Source: Gallionella sp. (lineage in GTDB: Bacteria > Pseudomonadota > Gammaproteobacteria > Burkholderiales > Gallionellaceae). From it: a DNA stretch of 64,000 bases. The stretch is from contig JAUSNM010000027.1 in the NCBI GenBank assembly GCA_030645535.1, forward strand, positions 1 to 64,000, written 5' to 3'. A program made the translations under genes and the position numbers. Positions within the stretch are counted from its first letter, which is position 1. Each line of letters begins with the position of its first letter. Under the pieces are notes generated by a model that worked only from the letters and a program-made list of their open reading frames with translations, did no database searches and had not been told where the DNA came from. Shown here in pieces: positions 60,418 through 64,000 of the stretch.

Positions 60418-60452
60418 TCAAAACCGGGCATGATTGTTGCTTAGATACTGCC

Positions 60453-61496
60453 ATGCCTGACCTCATCTATCTTACCCTCGACCACTTAGCTACCGCAGTC
60501 ATCTTGCTGGATGATCAGTTGCGTGTCATCTATCTGAATCCTGCTGCGGAGAATCTGTTTGAGGTGAGCGGAAAAAATCTGCTCGGAAATCCGTTACAGC
60601 TGGTGTTCACCGATAACGGCCAGCTCGCCAGTGCGATGCAGCGCGCATTGGAAAACGGCGCCAGCTATATCGAGCATGATCTGATGCTGGTGACGCATAC
60701 CCACAACAAGCTGCACGTTCGTTGCACCGTCACGCCGTTGCAAACTGGCCGGCTGTTGCTGGAATTTCATCCTGTGGACAGACCGCTGAAGCTGGCACGG
60801 GAAGAACAGATGCTGGATCAGACTCAGGCCAATCGCCTGCTGCTGCGCAATCTTGCACATGAAATCAAGAATCCGCTGGGTGGCATACGCGGGGCTGCGC
60901 AATTGCTTGAACAGGAGCTGGATAAACCGGCTCTGCGCGAATATACCCAAGTCATCATTCAGGAAGCTGACCGGCTGCGCTCGCTTATGGAAAAACTGCT
61001 CACCCCGCAAGGAAACACCCGGCACAGCGCGCTCAACATACACGAAGTGCTGGAACGCGTGCGTTCGGTTGTGCTGGCCGAGATGCCTGAAGGGCTGAAA
61101 ATACAGCGCGATTACGACATCAGCCTGCCAGCACTGATCGGCGACAAGGAGCAGTTGATCCAGGTGATACTCAACATCGTGCGCAATGCCGCACAGGCGA
61201 TGCATGGACACGGAAAAATTATGCTGCGCACCCGCATCGCCAGACAAGTTACGCTGTTCAAGCAACGCCATCGGCTGGCCGTGATGGTACAGATTATCGA
61301 CAACGGGCCGGGCATTGCACCGGAACTGCGCGACAAGATATTTTATCCGCTGGTGTCAGGACGGGCCGATGGACATGGACTGGGGCTGACGCTGGCTCAG
61401 GACTTTATCAGCCAGCATCACGGTACGATAGAGTTTGACAGTGAACCCGGCTGTACACGCTTCACCGTGATGTTGCCGTTGCAGGCTAGCTTGTAG
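60453..61496 (+). CDS. glnL: Nitrogen regulation histidine kinase NtrB (GlnL)
   Basis: Soluble kinase/phosphatase that controls NtrC under PII. 347 residues: PAS domain (about 5-110), HisKA with H136 (RNLAHEIKNPLGGIRGAAQLL), and HATPase boxes NIVRNAAQAM, DNGPGIAP and GHGLGLTLA. No membrane segment. It lies 35 bp after the DUF4124 gene, with ntrC following. Confidence 0.95.
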   Translation: MPDLIYLTLDHLATAVILLDDQLRVIYLNPAAENLFEVSGKNLLGNPLQLVFTDNGQLASAMQRALENGASYIEHDLMLVTHTHNKLHVRCTVTPLQTGRLLLEFHPVDRPLKLAREEQMLDQTQANRLLLRNLAHEIKNPLGGIRGAAQLLEQELDKPALREYTQVIIQEADRLRSLMEKLLTPQGNTRHSALNIHEVLERVRSVVLAEMPEGLKIQRDYDISLPALIGDKEQLIQVILNIVRNAAQAMHGHGKIMLRTRIARQVTLFKQRHRLAVMVQIIDNGPGIAPELRDKIFYPLVSGRADGHGLGLTLAQDFISQHHGTIEFDSEPGCTRFTVMLPLQASL

Positions 61497-61554
61497 CTAG
61501 TGGCCCGTAGCGGGCAGCCAAGCCTTGCTACAAGCTACCAGCCACAAGCTTTTT
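61488..61554 (+). terminator. Possible attenuator between ntrB and ntrC
   Basis: The arm AGCTTGTAGC (61488-61497, overlapping the ntrB stop) can pair perfectly with 61527-61536 and, with one mismatch, with 61541-61550. Five T residues follow the second copy. A small internal hairpin (61503-61507 with 61511-61515) sits between. Two competing 3' arms give alternative structures, only one of which abuts the T-run. Confidence 0.4.
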
Positions 61555-61586
61555 CAAAAACAATATAGTTATAGATCGATAACCCT

Positions 61587-62981
61587 ATGAAACCAGTCTG
61601 GATAATTGACGATGACCGCTCGATACGCTGGGTGCTGGAAAAGTCGCTGGCCCGTGCAGACATCGAATTCGAGAGCTTTGCCTCGGCGGATGATGCACTG
61701 CGCGCCTTGAGTCACCATCAGCCGCAAGTGGTGGTGAGCGATATACGGATGCCGGGCCGTTCCGGGCTGGATTTTTTGCAAACACTGCATCAGCGTCATC
61801 CGCTCATTCCGGCCATCATCATGACCGCCTATTCCGATCTGGAAAGCGCCGTCTCCGCGTTTCAGGGCGGTGCGTTTGAATATCTGCCCAAGCCGTTCGA
61901 CATCAACCATGCGGTGGATTTGATCCGCCGCGCATTGGAACAGAGTCGGCGCAAATCCAGCGATGTGGGACAACTGGAAGTCGCGGCAGACATTCTCGGT
62001 CATGCAACTGCCATGCAGGATGTTTTTCGCGCCATAGGCCGTTTGTCGCAATCCCATGCAACGGTGCTTATCAACGGCGAATCCGGGACCGGAAAGGAGC
62101 TGGTGGCGCGCGCCTTGCACCGCCATAGTCCGCGCGCTGACAAGCCGTTCATCGCCATTAACACTGCCGCCATTCCGAAAGACCTGCTGGAGTCTGAACT
62201 GTTCGGGCATGAGCGCGGCGCATTCACCGGGGCTGCCGCGACGCGCCACGGACGCTTCGAACAAGCCGAAGGCGGCACGCTGTTTCTCGATGAAATCGGC
62301 GACATGCCGTCCGAGTTGCAGACCCGCTTGCTGCGTGTACTGTCAGATGGCAACTTCTACCGTGTCGGCGGACACCAGCCTATCAAGGCCAACGTGCGCA
62401 TCATTACGGCAACCCATCAAAACCTCGAAGAACGCGTCAAGCTGGGTTTGTTCCGTGAAGATTTATTTCACAGGCTGAACGTGATACGGCTACGCCTGCC
62501 GCCGTTGCGTGAACGACGTGAAGACATTCCGCTGCTGGCAAAATATTTTCTGCAAAAAAGCGCCGTCGATCTGGCGGTCGAGCAGAAACAATTCAGCGAG
62601 GCGACGTTGCACCATTTAAGTGCGCAGGATTTTCCCGGCAACGTGCGGCAACTGGAGAACTTGTGTCATTGGCTGACCGTGATGACGCCTTCGCAAATGA
62701 TCGAGATCGCCGATTTGCCCCCGGAGTGGCGCTGTGTTGTAGAAATTTCGGCAGCAACGGACTGGAGTTCTGCACTGGCAAATCAGGTTGAGACAGCCTT
62801 GCAGCGCGGTGATGAAGGCATCATGGAAAGCTTCGTTGCACAGTTTGAACGCACCCTGATCCTGCAAGCCTTGCATCACACCAACGGACGGCGCATCGAA
62901 GCCGCCACCCTGCTCGGTATCGGCCGCAATACCCTGACGCGCAAGATCCAGGAACTGGGGCTTGAGGACAGGGAAGCTTAG
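61587..62981 (+). CDS. glnG: Nitrogen regulation response regulator NtrC (GlnG)
   Basis: Sigma54-dependent activator. 464 residues: receiver with D52 (VVSDIRMPG) and K102; AAA+ domain with Walker A GESGTGKE, the sigma54-contact loop GAFTGA and Walker B GGTLFLDEIGDM; C-terminal Fis-type helix-turn-helix (about 425-460, RRIEAATLLGIGRNTLTRKI). It pairs with ntrB and probably activates glnA through the upstream site. It keeps the complete AAA+ domain, unlike the NtrX-like protein at 26.2 kb. Confidence 0.96.
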   Translation: MKPVWIIDDDRSIRWVLEKSLARADIEFESFASADDALRALSHHQPQVVVSDIRMPGRSGLDFLQTLHQRHPLIPAIIMTAYSDLESAVSAFQGGAFEYLPKPFDINHAVDLIRRALEQSRRKSSDVGQLEVAADILGHATAMQDVFRAIGRLSQSHATVLINGESGTGKELVARALHRHSPRADKPFIAINTAAIPKDLLESELFGHERGAFTGAAATRHGRFEQAEGGTLFLDEIGDMPSELQTRLLRVLSDGNFYRVGGHQPIKANVRIITATHQNLEERVKLGLFREDLFHRLNVIRLRLPPLRERREDIPLLAKYFLQKSAVDLAVEQKQFSEATLHHLSAQDFPGNVRQLENLCHWLTVMTPSQMIEIADLPPEWRCVVEISAATDWSSALANQVETALQRGDEGIMESFVAQFERTLILQALHHTNGRRIEAATLLGIGRNTLTRKIQELGLEDREA

Positions 62982-63150
62982 GTATTACGCTCTACAACGC
63001 AAAGCATGCGGCTGGGAACGAATTTTTCCAAATGAAGAATCAATGCGGGCTGTGTCACATTTTTTGATATGACCATCCTGCCACTACGCCGCTGTGTTGC
63101 AATGGTTCAGCGGCCATCCCGGCGTAAACTGCCATGAAAGGGAAGATCGT

Positions 63151-63915
63151 ATGCGCATCACAACTCTTGGTTGTAGCAGCAGCATCACAGGCGAATTGCG
63201 TACTACCTGCTACCGGGTAGACGATGACATCCTGATCGATGTGGGAACCGGCGCGGGCGACCTGACTCTTGCGCAATCTATCGCGATCGAGACCGTATTT
63301 CTCACCCATGCACATCTCGATCACTGCGCCTTGTTGCCGATGCTGAGTGACGCCGCAGGTAGTTTTCGCAATGTGCCACTCACCGTCTATGCACTGCCGC
63401 AGACCATCACCCTCCTTATGGAACATATGTTCAACGGCGGTCTTTGGCCGGACTATACCGCGCTGCCCACGCCTGAAAATCCCTACATTCGTTTTCGTCC
63501 GATACAGACAGGCGAAACGGTGGCGCTGGGTGGCAGGCGCATCACGGCGCTCCCCGCGCGTCATGCTATCCCCTGTGTCGGTTACTGCATCGACTGCGGC
63601 ACAGCCAGTCTGGTGTACAGCGCCGACACCACTTATTGTGCGGAATTCTGGCAGGCCTTGAATCGCATCGACAACCTGAAATACCTGCTGATCGAAAACA
63701 CTTTCCGTAACGCGAATGCTGCCGGCGCACAGCGCTCGGGTCACACAACGGCGAGTTTGCTGGCGCAAGGATTGTCGCAGCTTGATCGTCCGGCGGAACT
63801 GTTTATCGTACACATGGAAGCAGGGTACGAGCAGGAGACCATGCTTGAAGTCTTGCTGGCCGCTGCCCAATTCAAGCCGCAGATGCTGCAACGCGGCCAC
63901 GTGTTCGAACTTTGA
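63151..63915 (+). CDS. Metallo-beta-lactamase-fold hydrolase, cyclic-nucleotide phosphodiesterase-like
   Basis: 254 residues from the ATG at 63151 (GGGAAG upstream). MBL fold with the metal motif HAHLDH (H53, H55, D57, H58), later LPARHAIPCVGYCI, SADTTYC (third ligand region) and SGHTTASLLAQ. The arrangement resembles the class II 3',5'-cyclic-nucleotide phosphodiesterase or RNase Z-like branch of the fold. No signal peptide at this start. Substrate is not proven. It sits between ntrC and mpl without an obvious link. Confidence 0.7.
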   Translation: MRITTLGCSSSITGELRTTCYRVDDDILIDVGTGAGDLTLAQSIAIETVFLTHAHLDHCALLPMLSDAAGSFRNVPLTVYALPQTITLLMEHMFNGGLWPDYTALPTPENPYIRFRPIQTGETVALGGRRITALPARHAIPCVGYCIDCGTASLVYSADTTYCAEFWQALNRIDNLKYLLIENTFRNANAAGAQRSGHTTASLLAQGLSQLDRPAELFIVHMEAGYEQETMLEVLLAAAQFKPQMLQRGHVFEL

Positions 63916-63945
63916 TGAAGTACTACTGCGCGAACGAACTACAAG

Positions 63946-64000
63946 TTATGACAATCGCTTGAGCAGTTTGTCGTGTATCCCGCCGAATCCGCCGTTGCTC
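63946..64000 (-). CDS. mpl: UDP-MurNAc-tripeptide ligase Mpl (C-terminus only)
   Basis: The minus strand reads SNGGFGGIHDKLLKRLS followed by TAA at 63946-63948; the rest lies beyond the right edge. SNGGFGGIH near the C-terminus is characteristic of Mpl (UDP-N-acetylmuramate:L-alanyl-gamma-D-glutamyl-meso-diaminopimelate ligase), which recycles murein peptides. Only 17 residues are visible, so the call rests on this motif. Confidence 0.7.
   Translation of the reverse strand, partial: SNGGFGGIHDKLLKRLS

Overview
The window looks like a chromosomal segment of a chemolithoautotrophic betaproteobacterium. The best fit is a Gallionellaceae-type (Gallionella/Sideroxydans-like) neutrophilic iron oxidiser. 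This is inferred from a form II RuBisCO with cbbR and cbbQO, a Calvin-type tkt-gap-pgk-pyk-fba run, the beta/gammaproteobacterial order smg-dprA-LysM<>def-fmt-rsmB-(DUF4390)-ntrY-ntrX, and a minor-pilin cluster. No 16S sequence lies inside the window, so the genus stays an inference. No tRNA, insertion sequence, prophage or CRISPR array was seen.

Layout. At 1-450 there are three tandem near-consensus promoters and a boxB/boxA-like antiterminator, all firing leftwards; this is the leader of an rRNA operon just off the left edge. At 0.6-12.7 kb, mostly on the minus strand, lie hemE, gltBD, a decayed glutathione S-transferase gene, the tail-specific protease prc, alanine dehydrogenase and a 2OG-Fe(II) dioxygenase. 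At 13.0-15.3 kb is a plus-strand pair: a response regulator with a TPR domain and a minimal soluble histidine kinase. At 15.3-20.5 kb (minus) are topA, smg, dprA and a LysM protein, divergent from def, fmt, rsmB, a DUF4390 gene, ntrY and ntrX (20.6-26.8 kb).

At 27.0-34.2 kb (plus) are tkt, gap, pgk, pyk and fba. Three tandem, sequence-divergent but structure-preserving hairpins lie between tkt and gap. At 34.3-44.1 kb (minus) is a type IV pilus block transcribed pilE-fimT-pilV-pilW-pilX-pilY1, preceded by a TonB-like protein and a PilB/GspE-like ATPase. At 44.2-51.0 kb are cbbR (minus) and cbbM, cbbQ, cbbO and fbp (plus). At 51.0-56.5 kb are purE, purC, a beta-carbonic anhydrase, pyrE, xthA, a MarC protein and small envelope proteins. 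At 56.5-58.3 kb a rhodanese gene is divergent from a CDF metal exporter. At 58.4-63.0 kb are glnA, a DUF4124 gene and ntrB/ntrC. The window closes with a metallo-beta-lactamase-fold enzyme and the C-terminus of mpl.

How the genes work together. CO2 fixation is served by CbbM with its CbbQO activase, FBPase, aldolase, transketolase, GAPDH and PGK, and a carbonic anhydrase lies nearby. Pyruvate kinase drains fixed carbon. Nitrogen assimilation is covered by GlnA, GltBD and NtrBC, with the NtrYX-like pair and alanine dehydrogenase as further nitrogen-related genes. Rho-independent hairpins separate cbbM from cbbQ, gap from pgk and fbp from purE, which suggests graded expression within co-directional blocks.
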